From positions 186,001 through 250,000 of the forward strand of contig BSYQ01000008.1 in NCBI GenBank assembly GCA_030272585.1: DNA of 64,000 nucleotides, given 5' to 3'. The position numbers and the translations under genes are program-made. The notes beneath the pieces are model-generated. The model did not search any database. It saw only the letters and a list, made by a program, of their open reading frames with translations, and was not told where the DNA came from. Shown here piece by piece: positions 38,725 through 50,407 of the stretch (the first letter of the stretch is position 1; every line of letters starts with the position of its first letter). Source of the stretch: Bryopsis sp. KO-2023 (Eukaryota > Chlorophyta > Ulvophyceae > Bryopsidales > Bryopsidaceae).

Positions 38725-40381
38725 CAAGACGACACCATCACCACAACCCCCCCAGGAGCAGATCACTGACCTCTCTGTCTTGGTCTGGGAGGGATTCTGG
38801 CAAATGCAATCGAAGCGATTGATTAAGGTTTTAAATGAGAGTAATGCGTCACGGTGGTATCACTCTCTCTTTGATCCGTTGGGACTGAAGCACGAGGTCG
38901 GCCTCTGGAATAATGTGCTGCCGACTCTTATGATGGGCAGAACGGGGGTGAACCAGCGAGATTCGATGCTCGCCTCTGGGTGTGAACGCCGATCGACATG
39001 TGCTTGTGGACTATTCTCTGGGTGTGTTGTGCACGTGTACTGGGACGCTCAGACTTCTAAGCTCCACGAACTGCCCTATCAGATACCCGTTTATTGAGGA
39101 AGCTCGTCCAGTCGAGGCGCCTTTTTGATCGTGGGTGGGCTCGACTCAAGAATCTTTCTACCTGGCGCGAGGCTGAATTTTTAGAGGCTCCATTCGTCTT
39201 ACCTTCTTTTGTGAGCCGTGCTACAATGTCCCCCATCGAGGGGGTCTGGGGAATACCCTTGTCGCAATGAACACACACTTGGGGGTTGATATGGATGGTT
39301 ATCTTTTGTCAGAACGAACGAGTTGCCAGCGAGCTGATGCGCGTACCACGCATCCCGAGCAGGCTTCGGGAATGAACCGTTTCTAATTTTGACAAGGATT
39401 CTTGTGTTGAGGATTCGCGTTTAACATAACCCACGATGTTCCAGGTACAAAAGCTACAAAATCAGATATACAAGCCTGCACAGCCAGCCAAGTTTTGTTC
39501 GCACAGATCCCAACAAAATAATTCCAACTCAAATTACATAACCTCCTTCCTTCAGACACGGAAGAAACAAAACAAAAGATACATGCGTTCAAACAGGGCA
39601 CATTCACCTCCAAAAAGAGCCACACCAAAAAAGCGCACATACACCTCCAAAAAGAGACCATGTCATTCCCACCACTCCTCACTAAAGAATCTCAGCCTTT
39701 GCCTGGACCCCCAGTTATGCTCTGGGTATACTTAATGAACCAGACCCCAATCGCTGAGAATCTGGTCAGTGCTTGTCACTGCAATGGATCCATCTTGCAA
39801 GTTGAGTTTTATAAGTTTCCCGTGTCTCGTACTGTCAAGCCCCACGTATGCAAATAAGTACAATACAAATGATTAAGTACAATACAAATGATCAAATGAT
39901 ATGTAACATAATATTCACGTAATCCACAAATGTGGCAATTCGACCTGTTTCAAGTGTTCCAGTTGCATCTATTATTCAAACAATCAAACAAACGAACGAA
40001 TTTTCCTCAGTCGTTCCTCCGCAACGCAAAAAGAGAAACGCAACAAAAAAACCCTCACAGAAATAGTATCAGTTTTGACAGAAACTTGGCCTATCAGTTT
40101 TGACAGAAACTTGGCCTTACTTAACTGGGAGGTGTATCTAATTATGGACACAGGTCTCCCTGAAAACAAAATATTGCAGTTCTTGAAAATCCTCGCTCAG
40201 GAGGATTTCCCTGCCTGGAACCCACCCCGCTCTAGGAGAGGAAATACAAAACTAAGCAGGAGATAATACAAAAAAAAAGTTGCTGTTTTACTGTCCAAAC
40301 CAAGTCTGGTGAATGCCATGGAGATCAATGTCTTTTGCAGGAAGTCGATTTCCACGCCACAAGATCGACACCCCACGCCCT
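38725..40381. other. Intergenic; one unassigned plus-strand frame
   Basis: A 105-codon plus-strand frame at 38,780-39,097 starts 55 bases from the divergent helical-repeat gene (MVWEGFWQMQSKRLIKVLN) but has no recognisable family and an opposing open frame. The rest holds minor tandem duplications: a 19-base unit twice near 39,857-39,893 and a 24-base unit twice near 40,066-40,115. Confidence 0.35.
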
Positions 40382-40407
40382 CATCCCAAATTTTCCGCCC
40401 CGACTTA

Positions 40408-41137
40408 GGCCCTGGTCAGAGCCCGCGACGGGAATCCGGAACTTTGGGGCAGTTTGATGGGCACGTGATCGACACATCATCACACCCACTGCCCCATTTC
40501 CATTTCCAGTTTGCCGTCTCGGGTTTCCTTAACGGGAAACGGGAATGGCCCACGAATGGTCGTTCGACGACCACACCCCCTCAAAGCACCAACTCGAAAC
40601 ACTTGAAGAAGTATCGCGCCCAATAGAGCCTGGTCGCTCGATAAAACTAAGATCGAGAAAGAATTCGTGCTTTTGCAAATCTTCCCACTCATATGAAGAG
40701 GCAGAAGGGCCTGTTTATCGTGCAGAAATATTTATTTTACTTTTCCGAACTTGTTGAGACAAAAAGTAGGGAGAACAGTGCAGTGACGAGCCCACGGTGA
40801 CCATCTCCACCAATCAGAGATCTTGGACGCCAGAAAACTCGTCACCCCACTGATACCCAATTTTCTTTCTCCACGGTGTTTAGCAACTAGAGTCGACGTT
40901 TTTCGACCGTTCACAGTTTTATTTTTGAAGGTTACTTGAAATTCCCCGGTTTCCCGTCCACCCGGGAAACTGCAAGCAAATCACCACCCGGGGCATTCCC
41001 GTCGGGAAACCGCGACCAAATTGCCGGAGCCAGCGTGGCACTTTTCCAGTACTTTTTCCGATGTGGACCACGTGCGTGGGTGGATGGAGACATGTTCACT
41101 GCCGTTGGCGCGACATTCCCGGGCTCTGACCAGGCAC
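40408..41137. mobile_element. PIF/Harbinger-type MITE nested near the left end
   Basis: The left end GGCCCTGGTCAGAGCCCG and the complement of the right end match at 16 of 18 positions. The element is flanked by TTA on both sides (40405-40407 and 41138-41140), the target duplication of the PIF/Harbinger superfamily. Several TTTCCCGT/ACGGGAAA motifs lie inside both ends. No transposase is present. It sits within the first 30 bases of the larger 40.4-44.75 kb element, splitting that element's ACTTA-bearing end, so it inserted later. Confidence 0.72.
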
Positions 41138-41139
41138 TT

Positions 41140-41420
41140 AAAGTCGGGTTTTGAGTTGGGTAAAAGTCGGTACCGACTTTGCCCAACTTAAAGTTATACT
41201 TTCGAGTCAAGTGACTTAAGTCGATAAAAAGCTAGGCAGCTCATGTCGCTTGAAAGTTGGGCGACTCATGTTGAGATGGGAGCTGGGTGACTTGAGCCGA
41301 AAAACAGTTGGGTAGCTCATGTCGCTCGAACGTCGGGCGACTCATGTTGAGGTGCGAGCTGGGTGACTTAAGCCGAAAAACAGTTGGGTGACTTTTGTTG
41401 GGGTGGAAGCTGGGTGGACT
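41140..41420. repeat. Left subterminal motif cluster of the 4.4-kb element
   Basis: Dense, partly tandem copies of GACTTAAGTC-like and GTTGGGYGACTYATGT-like motifs, for example two copies of CCGAAAAACAGTTGGGT with related surroundings about 75 bases apart. A similar cluster, mostly inverted, lies at 44,270-44,735. Confidence 0.7.
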
Positions 41421-41552
41421 GCATTGTCACAATGAAAATGTTACAGGGGCTGCAACAGTAACACAGACATTTTGGAGAGAGAATCTTACACAAGAATCCA
41501 TCTAATACAATCTACAAGCATCTTTATGTGAGTTGCAATCCCCAAAACATAT

Positions 41553-43938
41553 TCAAGCCCAATCACGCACTTCTACAAGATTGTTCAAGTAAAATCTTCT
41601 TTCAGATTTCTTGATCCCCCTAATCCAAGCCGAACCATCAGAAAACTCAGCTTTTTTGTAATCCTTCACAATTAGCACTTTTTTTCGTATTGCCCGTACA
41701 TCTATTAAATAACAAGAATGCTCAAATCCCCTTCTGCTTTTACGCTGCTTCATTTCCCACTTCAAAGACCTCATTGTGATGGTATCATTTCTTTCCCCAC
41801 TATCTTCAAACCAACGCCCAAGGACCATATTTTTTTGATAATCTCATTGTGCTCACTCTTTGATGTGAGAGTGACCGTGAGCACAGCAGACACCTGAGTA
41901 CAATACCCAGACCAAAGGTTTAGTTTAAATCTGACCGGTTTGAAAATTTCCGAAGGCTATTCAATAGCCTAAATACTACAATGATAGTAGTGAATCTTAT
42001 AAAACACAGAAAAATAAAATGGAAAGAGGAAATAACAGAAACTTCAAGCAAAATTACAAATTTCAGAAAGGCCATGACACACCCACCAACAAATCAGCAT
42101 GATACTATCTCTGGGCGTTTCTCGAATCCAGCTTGCTGAGTTACCGGGCATAGCAGACACTAAATGATAATGCAATAGGATCTTACCCGTCCATACCACC
42201 TATCCATGATGGCATTATCTCCAGCAGCCTCCACCTCGATGTCGAATGGGCCCAAAGCAATTTTTAACTTGTATAGGAACATAACACGCACATGACTGGG
42301 TGCATGTGCGTAAAACAGTTTTGAATCTATTTTTTTTTGCTACACTCTGCAACCCTTGCCTTGTACCATCACGACAATCAAGTGCTGCCAGATATCTTGG
42401 AGATCGTTTTGTTGGTCAGCTCCATGACAGCAGTAGGTGTGCAGTGCGATGCTGATCAACAAAGCCCTTCAGAGAGGAGCCCTCGCAATTTTGATTCTTT
42501 TGCTCCAATTCCCAACAAGAGGAACGGAACGGACATTTCGCGAGCATTCATAATTCGAAACAGTGCGACACTTGGAAAAAAACGCTCGAACTCCCTTTGA
42601 ACGAAACTGGTATGGCCACCCCCATACCAGGTTCCACCCCATTGCTTGGTGTAAGCAATCAGAAGAACAAACATATTGCACAGGAAATTGTTTGTTTTAT
42701 ACCACATTCGACTTGAAAACTCTTCCAAGCAAATGCACCACGGGAGGACATTTTCCAATGGATTGGGGAAGAAATCTATGGTTCGATGTTTTCATCCAGT
42801 TTGAATATTTTCTGCTGCTGCTTACTTAAATGCGATCAGGGTCCCGAACAATTCGAAAATATCTCAATCAGTATTCATGTCGGAGCATCAATCTTTCAGG
42901 AAGAACAGGAAATATGTTTCTGGACAAGTTGTTATCACCTTCGACCCCACACGAAACTCCTCCAAGCCATTCGTGCAGGAAGCTAAGGTCATTGCTATCA
43001 TTCCACACAAATGACGTCCAGATTCAAGTACCAATTCATCATTGGTGGTGGTTCGAGATTGCAGAACAGGACCATCGATCTCTTCTGTACCAGCAGTGTG
43101 TTTGCACAGAACCTGTTGATGTTTCAAAAACCCCAATTCTTCCGCATCAATTGCGACCGGAATCCCATTCGCCACCTCAAGACACCACACTCGGGATTTT
43201 CTCCAGGCATTGTAGCACCTGGATGGCAAAGAGAAATTGAATATCTTCAGAAATTCTTCAGTTTGTGTCATTGCTTTGTACAACATGCGTCTGGGACATT
43301 GTTTCAGCTAGCAGCTCTCTTGCAGTTATATACTGACTGACTGGAGTTCTAAAGGGGGGAGAATCATGGAACTGCTATGAGCATGATCGATCACTGTGCA
43401 TCATTGGCCCACATCACAGAGGTTCACATCATCTGGAAGCCCCAGCCTCATAAGGGACCAAATGCACCAAATGCGGCTCCTCAAAATATACACTATGTTG
43501 TGCGATGCCAGCCGTCGAGCCATTAACACCTGCATCTCCACGCCTCCAAAATATAAACCTGCCGATTTTTTCTGTCCCCTTCAGTGTTGGTTCTCTTAGG
43601 TTATCTTTTACCCAGGTTCTTTTGGAGGTGGGATCATGAGAAGAACAAGGAAAAGAGAGAAATATACTTAGGAAACGTGGAGGACCGCCATAAAGCACAT
43701 ATTTCAGAGGTTCCCACACAACAAACAGTTTTGCTTTGGAAGGAAAACAAGGATGAATTCTTGTTAGACAGTGCCTTCAGTTTTTCCTTTTTAAGGAATA
43801 AGCAGCAAGCACCAAGATGAACCAAACAAACAGCTCACAGGAACAACACCCAGGGCATGGGGAATGGGCTTTACCTAGGTTTGCATACGACGGTTTGTTC
43901 CCGATTCCCGGCTCCTTGATCGCTCCATGCTCCATGTC
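41553..43938 (-). CDS. Possible spliced gene inside the 4.4-kb element, unknown product
   Basis: Several minus-strand frames have protein-like composition and could be exons of one gene. They lie at 43,861-43,938 (a first exon with MEHGAIKEPGIGNKPSYANL and a GTAAAG donor), 43,429-43,620, 42,888-43,290, 42,456-42,740 and 41,553-41,828 (ending FYLNNLVEVRDWA). I could not chain them in phase, and I recognise neither a transposase motif nor any other domain. The gene could be the element's transposase, a captured host gene or a decayed relic. Confidence 0.35.
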
Positions 43939-44194
43939 CTTCATCCGCCCCCTCCCTCTTTCCTGAAAACCTCGTCGAGGTCTTTTCCCTCCGTCAGACC
44001 CGCCTCGCGCACAAAAAGCGACCGGGCGCCCTCGCCCCAACTCGAAATGGACGCCACACGAGGAACAGGAAGGGGGCACGGGCGAGGGGCTGGGGTCGAC
44101 GGGGCAACGGCTGTGGAGGCGAGCGCGAGAGCAGGTGAAACCGGGCAATAGAAGGGTGAGGGGTGGTCTGCGGGTGCGACCATCACGCGATCGC

Positions 44195-44233
44195 GGAAAC
44201 GCCCACGTGGCCGTCGTCCACGTGGGCGTTTCC
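44195..44233. repeat. GC-rich hairpin, 16-base perfect stem
   Basis: GGAAACGCCCACGTGG pairs exactly with its complement across a 7-base loop. The stem contains CACGTG (G-box/E-box) in both arms. It lies just inside the right subterminal motif cluster of the 4.4-kb element. Confidence 0.85.
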
Positions 44234-44269
44234 CTGAGGGATCCCCGCGATTTTCGCGTGCCATGTCAG

Positions 44270-44735
44270 TTATCCCCTAGATAACTGACTCAAGTTACTT
44301 GGCTTCCTATCGGCGCAAAGTCGGATAACTCTCAGCCGCCCAAAACGTTGGGTAACTTAAGTAGACAAAATAGTCGCTGACAACCGTTTTCTGACTTAAG
44401 TTACCTGGCTTCCCATCAACGCAAAGTGGGTTAACTCTAAGTCACACATCAAGTTGAATGGCTTAAGTCGATCAATAGTTGGTACTGACAATTGTATCTA
44501 CTTAAGTCAGTTGACATCGACTCAAACAAATGTTGGTCAACTTTTAGTTGGGTGAACAGTTGATCAACATAAGCCGAAAAACAACTGTTATCGACATATG
44601 TTATTGATACGTCACTCGACTTTTTTACAACATAAGTTGATATCGGCTTTGTACTGACATAAGCCATGTAGCTTTTGACCAACTTTCGGCCGACTTTAAG
44701 TCAAAACCAACTTTTTTTTAGCTTAAGTAGGGGTC
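44270..44735. repeat. Right subterminal motif cluster of the 4.4-kb element
   Basis: Many copies of ACTTAAGT, GGCTTAAGTC and GACATAAGCC-like motifs, partner to the cluster at 41,140-41,420. The interval is AT-rich and free of plausible genes. Confidence 0.7.
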
Positions 44736-47449
44736 GGAAAATTTGGGATGCTGCCACCATCCTGAGCAGAAACTGGCCCGTTTTGTATGCCTGGTTCAGA
44801 ATGAGATATTTCGAAACCCTGTACAATTTTTCCTCCATTTGGCGACTGTGACATCCAGGGTCTCTCATGATGATCCCAAGGTCTTGGATCTGAATAATCA
44901 AATAAAATCATTAGCTGAAAAAAGAATCAACATAATGAGGGTCAGACTCACAGAAACTGACACTAAGAGGAAAAGGAAAAGCGCAAATAGTCACCAGGGG
45001 ATGGAAATGTTTACGCCAGACTGCCTCTTCCAATTGATTCCAGTCCGCCTCAACATCCACAACAAGATGGGACAGTTGATTTGCCTGGTGCAATAAGCCA
45101 CACACACACAAAGTAAAAACGGGGAAAAACAAGGAAGAGAATATTTTGAATCAAACAGATATAAAAAAAAAATGCAAGTGTCACAGAACAAAACAAACAA
45201 ACATCAAATTACATTGTGTAAAAATAAATCAAAAAAAAATCAAGTGTCACAGAAACAACAGCAGCAGCATGAACATATGTATATAAAGCTATGCAAAATG
45301 CTATGTTTTTATGTTGTGTTTTTATGCTGGATTAAAAGTTGGGTCGAGAATGAATCACCAAAGCATTGACATCGCCGTCCACCCTTCCTTCGCTGTTTCG
45401 GCGCTGGAGCCTGAGCTCTTGTGCACCGCGTTGCGCGAGCTGCCCAAGCTAAGCATAACAAATTGTGATCCGTCAATCGACATGTTGCACCAGCCCGTCC
45501 AGAAATGCTCACCCACGTCACGAGAGTGAAAGCAAAGCAGCATGTATACAGCACTTCTCCGAAGCGCGACCCTGTCGGTTGCAACAAATTGAAGAGTTGA
45601 AGAGATGATTTGCACCGTATTATACCTCGTCCGCTATGTCCTGTGGTACTGCAAGCAGCGTAGCAGGTGTGCAATGCATGATCCCTCCTTCCGTGACGGC
45701 GGCGATTTCGATCGAACCAATCGAGCCCGAAGTTATGTTCAATCTGCAGTCCACCGCCACAAACACGTCCCATGAAATTGAAATTATTGCGAGCATGTGA
45801 AGAAACAATAAAGAAGGGCAAGCAAACCCAGTCCAATGCACTGGGCGAGATTACACGCCAGTTGTGCGGGTCGAGTGTCTCATTGAATTCAAAACAATTT
45901 CGACGAACATGGGTGATTACATGCAACTCGAACTGTTTGTGGCGGCGATATCTGTAGCCGAAATCACGTCTCTCCCGCGCCGAGCAAGAACTCTCATCTG
46001 GACACGGTTGCCACCGCGCACAGTGAATCGAACTTCAACGCGACTCTCCACTTCGACCGGTATTGTGAACGGCGCAACCAGAACGATTTCCACTACACCA
46101 GCACAAAAACACAAATTCATTCTGGTTTTCCCCTCAAGAAAAACAGCCACACCTTCCTATATTCGCTTCCGCATATTACCTGACAGAACCATCTTTTGTG
46201 CCCTCTTTTTCCGCTACCTGCAAAACCAATTCGTGCAAGGTTAGGGCGATGCGATGCGATGCGAAGGCAGTTCCGTCGACTTCATGGAGACTGTTGTGCA
46301 TACCAATTTTGTCCCTCACGATATCTGATCAATGAAAATCCGACGAACTGGACGGAAAGAGGTGGCTTTTGTAGGCGTAGCAGCAGAAGAGGAGGGCTCC
46401 AGAAACACAACACGATTCTACGACGAACAAGATTTCAGACGAAGAAGCCGCCCGTTTCTGTCCTTTTGATGTGATCGCCTGTTTGATGGTGTGCTCTGTA
46501 ACAGCTGTTACTGGGGTGGACCAAGCTGAAGACACCCCTCATCGAAATTGATTTCCAACCAAGTCATTGATTAATGATCACAATGCTGCCTGAGAATGCG
46601 CTCGGCTCAACCGAGTCAAATAAGGACCTTTACTGGACTGGACTAGACGAGGGACTGGCTTCTGCATTGTGTTTACACATGTGGGGTCGTTTGAGTTATT
46701 ACCAGCCCGGATATGAGGACAATCCAAAGTTGGTACAGGAAGTACAAACAACAAGCAAACAAACACAAAATTCAGGAAGTACTTCCTAATACCTTTCGCC
46801 GAATCCATGAATTCTTCACGACCAATTTGATTGTTCGAGCTCTGAGATGGACAGCATGTTCTCTCTGTCTGGCATCGATGTCAGACCTCCGAGTGGCGTT
46901 GACAGAAAAAGGGGGAGCCACGACGGGACTTTGCGACCACATCAATACATTCTGTGTCAAATCGCTCTGCCCGCAGCCCCTTTATTATCTCGATCGATTG
47001 ACCAGAGTGTGGGAAGTTGTAGTGTTCAGGATTGGGGGGACTGACTTTGCGCAACGAGAGTAGTGGCTGAGTGGCCAATTTCTTTGTTTATTTTTAGCAC
47101 GCTGCTTATCGTCTTTCAACGCCAATGAATCCTCAAAATGATCCCAAGGGAAAAACGCCCAAAGACGGCGCCGCCGCCACGGAAAAGAAAGGTGTAGTTT
47201 GGTTTGTGGCGGCGCTTGCATGTGGGGGTGGTTGCATCGCATCCGCCACGCATGGCTGAACAAAGACGCTTGGGAACGTTCTGTGCAGAGGTTCCCAAAG
47301 ATGTGCGTGCAATAGACATAGCGGAGATCATGCAGCAGGCAAATGAGCGCGAAAAGAAGTCTGTGCATTTCTACTCTCCCCAGCGCCAGGATCCGTCGAA
47401 CAGTGAAGGATGAGGCCAAAGTCATGCTTCGATTTTTCGAATCGATCAC
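44723..47449 (-). CDS. Probable spliced gene, unresolved exons, unknown product
   Basis: Minus-strand pieces look coding: about 45,918-46,100 (VVEIVLVAPFTIPVEVES, beta-like), 45,612-45,840 (ISISWDVFVAVDCRLNITSG), 45,360-45,545 (GEHFWTGWCNMSIDGSQF), 45,000-45,084 (NQLSHLVVDVEADWNQLEE, with clean AG and GT borders) and 44,723-44,911 (ILFDYSDPRPWDHHERP to a stop). Two frames are open across 45.3-45.9 kb, and I could not fix one consistent chain or a start. The last piece ends inside the right terminal repeat of the 4.4-kb element, so that insertion may supply its stop codon. No family is recognised. Confidence 0.4.
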
Positions 47450-48436
47450 GCGATCGTTGGGCGCTGGCCCTTCACTGAATTTGTTTTTCTGGTTTTTCTA
47501 GTGCTTTCGATCACGACGATCCGGGAGGCCCTCCTTGGCTCTAATGCCGCCTGTTCTGAGTATTAATGTAGGTGTTCAATTCTTCTGATATTTTTTTTAG
47601 CCCTTGGTTATTGGGTGGCATTCCGGGAGTCGATCGATCCCGAAACGCAAGCTCAAGGGTTGAGCGAGTCGACTGTGAGAGTTTTAGTAGCACTGTATGT
47701 GCTTTTTTGGTTCTTTTTTTATTTCCAAGCAGTAAGGTCGGAACGTATTCTGGCGAACGTAAGATTACACAAGCAAAACCATTGCTGACTAGCTTACTTG
47801 AGAAGATCTTTTCTTTTTGAATGTCCTTTTTATTCTTCCTTTCGTTCTTTGCATTCAGATGTTTTTCGATGGGCTAATCCCAAGGATCTTTTTAGTAGGG
47901 TGCCATCGGGCAAATTAGCTTTAGTTATCAGCAAAATGGCTTCAATACGTTCAGCAGGTTTACAATCCTAAGGTTTTTGTTTTGTTTTTGTTTTTTTTTT
48001 TTGTTTTTCTTTTTCTTTTCTTTCCTTTTTGTCTTTGTTCCAGCATCATAGAGGGTGATGGCTCTCTTTTGCTGTGGGTTGTAATTATGATTATGATTAC
48101 TTGAGAAGATCGTGGGTTCTGGTAGGGTACCGTGCGATGCCAAGCCAGCAGCGAAATACGGTAATGAGGTTGCTGCGTTTTGGGATCGCAAATTCAAAAA
48201 AAGAGAATGCATAGGAAGAGAAGAGCAATATATGTATACTTTTCTATTTCAAAAACGAACAAAAAAAATTAAAAAAAGAAGGCTGCAGAGGTCAGTCGAC
48301 TATAAGAGAGAGAGTGTTTTGTTTTGGAGATCGCTTTACAGCAACGTCACTCAAATTTGAATGATTCTTTCCTTGCTTTGATTGGGATCGTGGGGGAAAA
48401 TAATAACTTGCTTAACAATAGCTTTCTTCATTCTGT
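47450..48436. other. Left flank of the CACTA transposon
   Basis: No gene can be supported. A T-rich run (47,972-48,030) and several unsupported short frames are present. The stretch ends with the TGT that is duplicated at the far end of the transposon. Confidence 0.4.
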
Positions 48437-48453
48437 CACTATAGGAAATTCGC
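48437..48453 (+). repeat. Left terminal inverted repeat of the CACTA element
   Basis: CACTATAGGAAATTCGC, directly preceded by the target duplication TGT. The first CATGGTT subterminal motif follows within 40 bases. Confidence 0.88.
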
Positions 48454-48654
48454 TGAATACGTTGTAAACAATCGCATGGTTAATGACATCATTAACGTTG
48501 TTCTACACCCCTTTTGCATGGTTGTTTTTCATCGTTGTGGAGTGCACATTTAACAATGCTGGTTTTTTTAGCACCCACATCCAGCCGGCGAATCACGCAG
48601 AAGGCCCGGTTAGCATGGTTGACGTCTTTTCGAAATGACATGGCTGAGTGCTCC

Positions 48655-49930
48655 ATTTGCAACGATGCATGTTACAACGTAGACAGGCCTCTGAGCACGG
48701 AAGAATGTGCACTCCACAACGATGCAGTTCACAACGTAATCAGGCCTCTGAGCACGGAAGAATGTGCACTCCACAACGATGCATGTAACAACGGAGACAG
48801 GCCTCTGAGCACGGAAGAATGTGCACTCCACAACGATGCATGCTACAACGGAGACAGGCCTCTGAGCACGGAAGAATGTGCACTCCACAACGATGCATGC
48901 TACAACGTAATCAGGCCTCTGAGCACGGAAGAATGTGCACTCCACAACGATGCAGTTCACAACGTAATCAGGCCTCTGAGCACGGAAGAATGTGCACTCC
49001 ACAACGATGCATGTTACAACGGAGACATGCCTCTGAGCACGGAAGAATGTGCACTCCACAACGATGCAGTTCACAACGTAATCAGGCCTCTGAGCACGGA
49101 AGAATGTGCACTCCACAACGATGCATGCTACAACGGAGACAGGCCTCTGAGCACGGAAGAATGTGCACTCCACAACGATGCATGTGACAACGCGGACAGG
49201 CCTCTGAGCACGGAAGAATGTGCACTCCACAATGATGCATGTTACGTAGACAGGCCTTTGAGCACGGAAGAATGTGCACTCCACAACGATGCAGTCCACA
49301 ACGTAATGAGGCCTCTGAGCACGGAAGAATGTGCACTCCACAACGATGCATGTTACAACGGAGACAGGCCTCTGAGCACGGAAGAATGTGCACTCCACAA
49401 CGATGCAGTTCACAACGTAATCAGGCCTCTGAGCACGGAAGAATGTGCACTCCACAACGATGCATGCTACAACGGAGACAGGCCTCTGAGCACGGAAGAA
49501 TGTGCACTCCACAACGATGCATGCTACAACGTAGACAGGCCTCTGAGCACGGAAGAATGTGCACTCCACAACGATGCATGTTACAACGTAGACAGGCCTC
49601 TGAGCACGGAAGAATGTGCATTTTACAACGTAGACAGGCACCTGAGCACGGAAGAATGTGCACTCCACAACGATGCATCATACAACGTTATCAGGCCTCT
49701 GAGCACGGAAGAATGTGCACTCCACAACGATGCATGTTACATCGTTATCAGGCCTCTGAGCACGGAAGAATGTGCACTCCACAACGATGCATTTTACAAC
49801 GTAGACAGGCCTCTGAGCACGGAAGAATGTGCACTCCACAACGATGCATCATACAACGTTATCAGGCCTCTGAGCACGGAAGAATGTGCACTCCACAACG
49901 ATGCATGTTACAACGCAGACAGGCCTTTTC
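48655..49930. repeat. 57-base tandem array, about 22 units
   Basis: The unit is 57 bases with a core CAACGATGCATGTTACAACG followed by a strongly conserved CTCTGAGCACGG and GAAGAATGTGCACTCCA. Units differ mostly between the two CAACG blocks, and two or three are shortened by multiples of three bases. Because 57 is a multiple of three and the unit has few stops, long frames run through the array in several phases on both strands, including a 496-codon plus-strand frame (48,514-50,004) with 19-residue repeats. I read this as subterminal repeat DNA of the transposon rather than a protein gene, but the plus frame does begin with an ATG. Confidence 0.9.
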
Positions 49931-49939
49931 ACGATGATT

Positions 49940-50245
49940 TGTCAGCACTTTGCAACGTTGATTGTGACAACGATGAAAGGCTTTATCACACTGTTGGTTG
50001 TTGATTTTGCAACGTTGAATGTTACAATGGGGAGAGGCTTTGTCACACTGTTGGTTGTGGACTTTGCAACGTTGATTGTTACAATGGGGAGAGGCTTTGT
50101 CACACTGTTGGTTGTGGACTTTGCAACGTTGATTGTTACAACGGGGAAAGGCTTTGTCACACTGTTGGTTTTTGGTTTTGCAACGTTGATCGTTACACCG
50201 GGGAAAGGCTTTGTCACACTGTTGGTTTTGGGTTTTGCAATGTTC
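49940..50245. repeat. Second 57-base tandem array, about 5 units
   Basis: Units carry TTTGCAACGTTGATTGTTAC, GGGGAGAGGCTTTGTCACAC and a TGTTGGTT stretch. The period is again 57 bases. CAACG followed by TTACAA-CG-like spacing links it to the first array, so the two probably share an ancestor. Confidence 0.88.
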
Positions 50246-50407
50246 TTTACAAAACATCATATCACTAAAACATCATATTGCTAGCAGACTAAAAATGAAA
50301 TAAGGGTCACTCCCTGCCATCCCAACTCACAAATGAAAACATGAAAAGACGAAATATCGAACTGCATGTTAATTCAGGATTAACAGATAAGAATCTCCTC
50401 CAGCTCT

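Larger units (their letters stand above)
40382..44750. mobile_element. Probable DNA transposon with ACTTAAGT-type subterminal repeats
   Basis: CATCCCAAATTTTCCG at 40382-40397 recurs as its exact complement at 44735-44750, and the match continues imperfectly into ACTTA, giving terminal inverted repeats of about 26 bases 4.37 kb apart. Just inside each end (41,140-41,420 and 44,270-44,735) lie many copies of a motif like GACTTAAGTC or GTTGGGTAACTTAAG in both directions, the arrangement typical of transposase-binding subterminal repeats. I could not find a clear target duplication, so the exact ends and superfamily are open. The interior has minus-strand coding-like pieces but no transposase that I recognise. 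Confidence 0.6.

Noticed and set aside
48514-50004. A 496-codon plus-strand protein with 19-residue repeats
   Set aside because: The frame exists only because a 57-base repeat has few stops; other frames and the minus strand are equally open, and the repeat fits the transposon's subterminal DNA.
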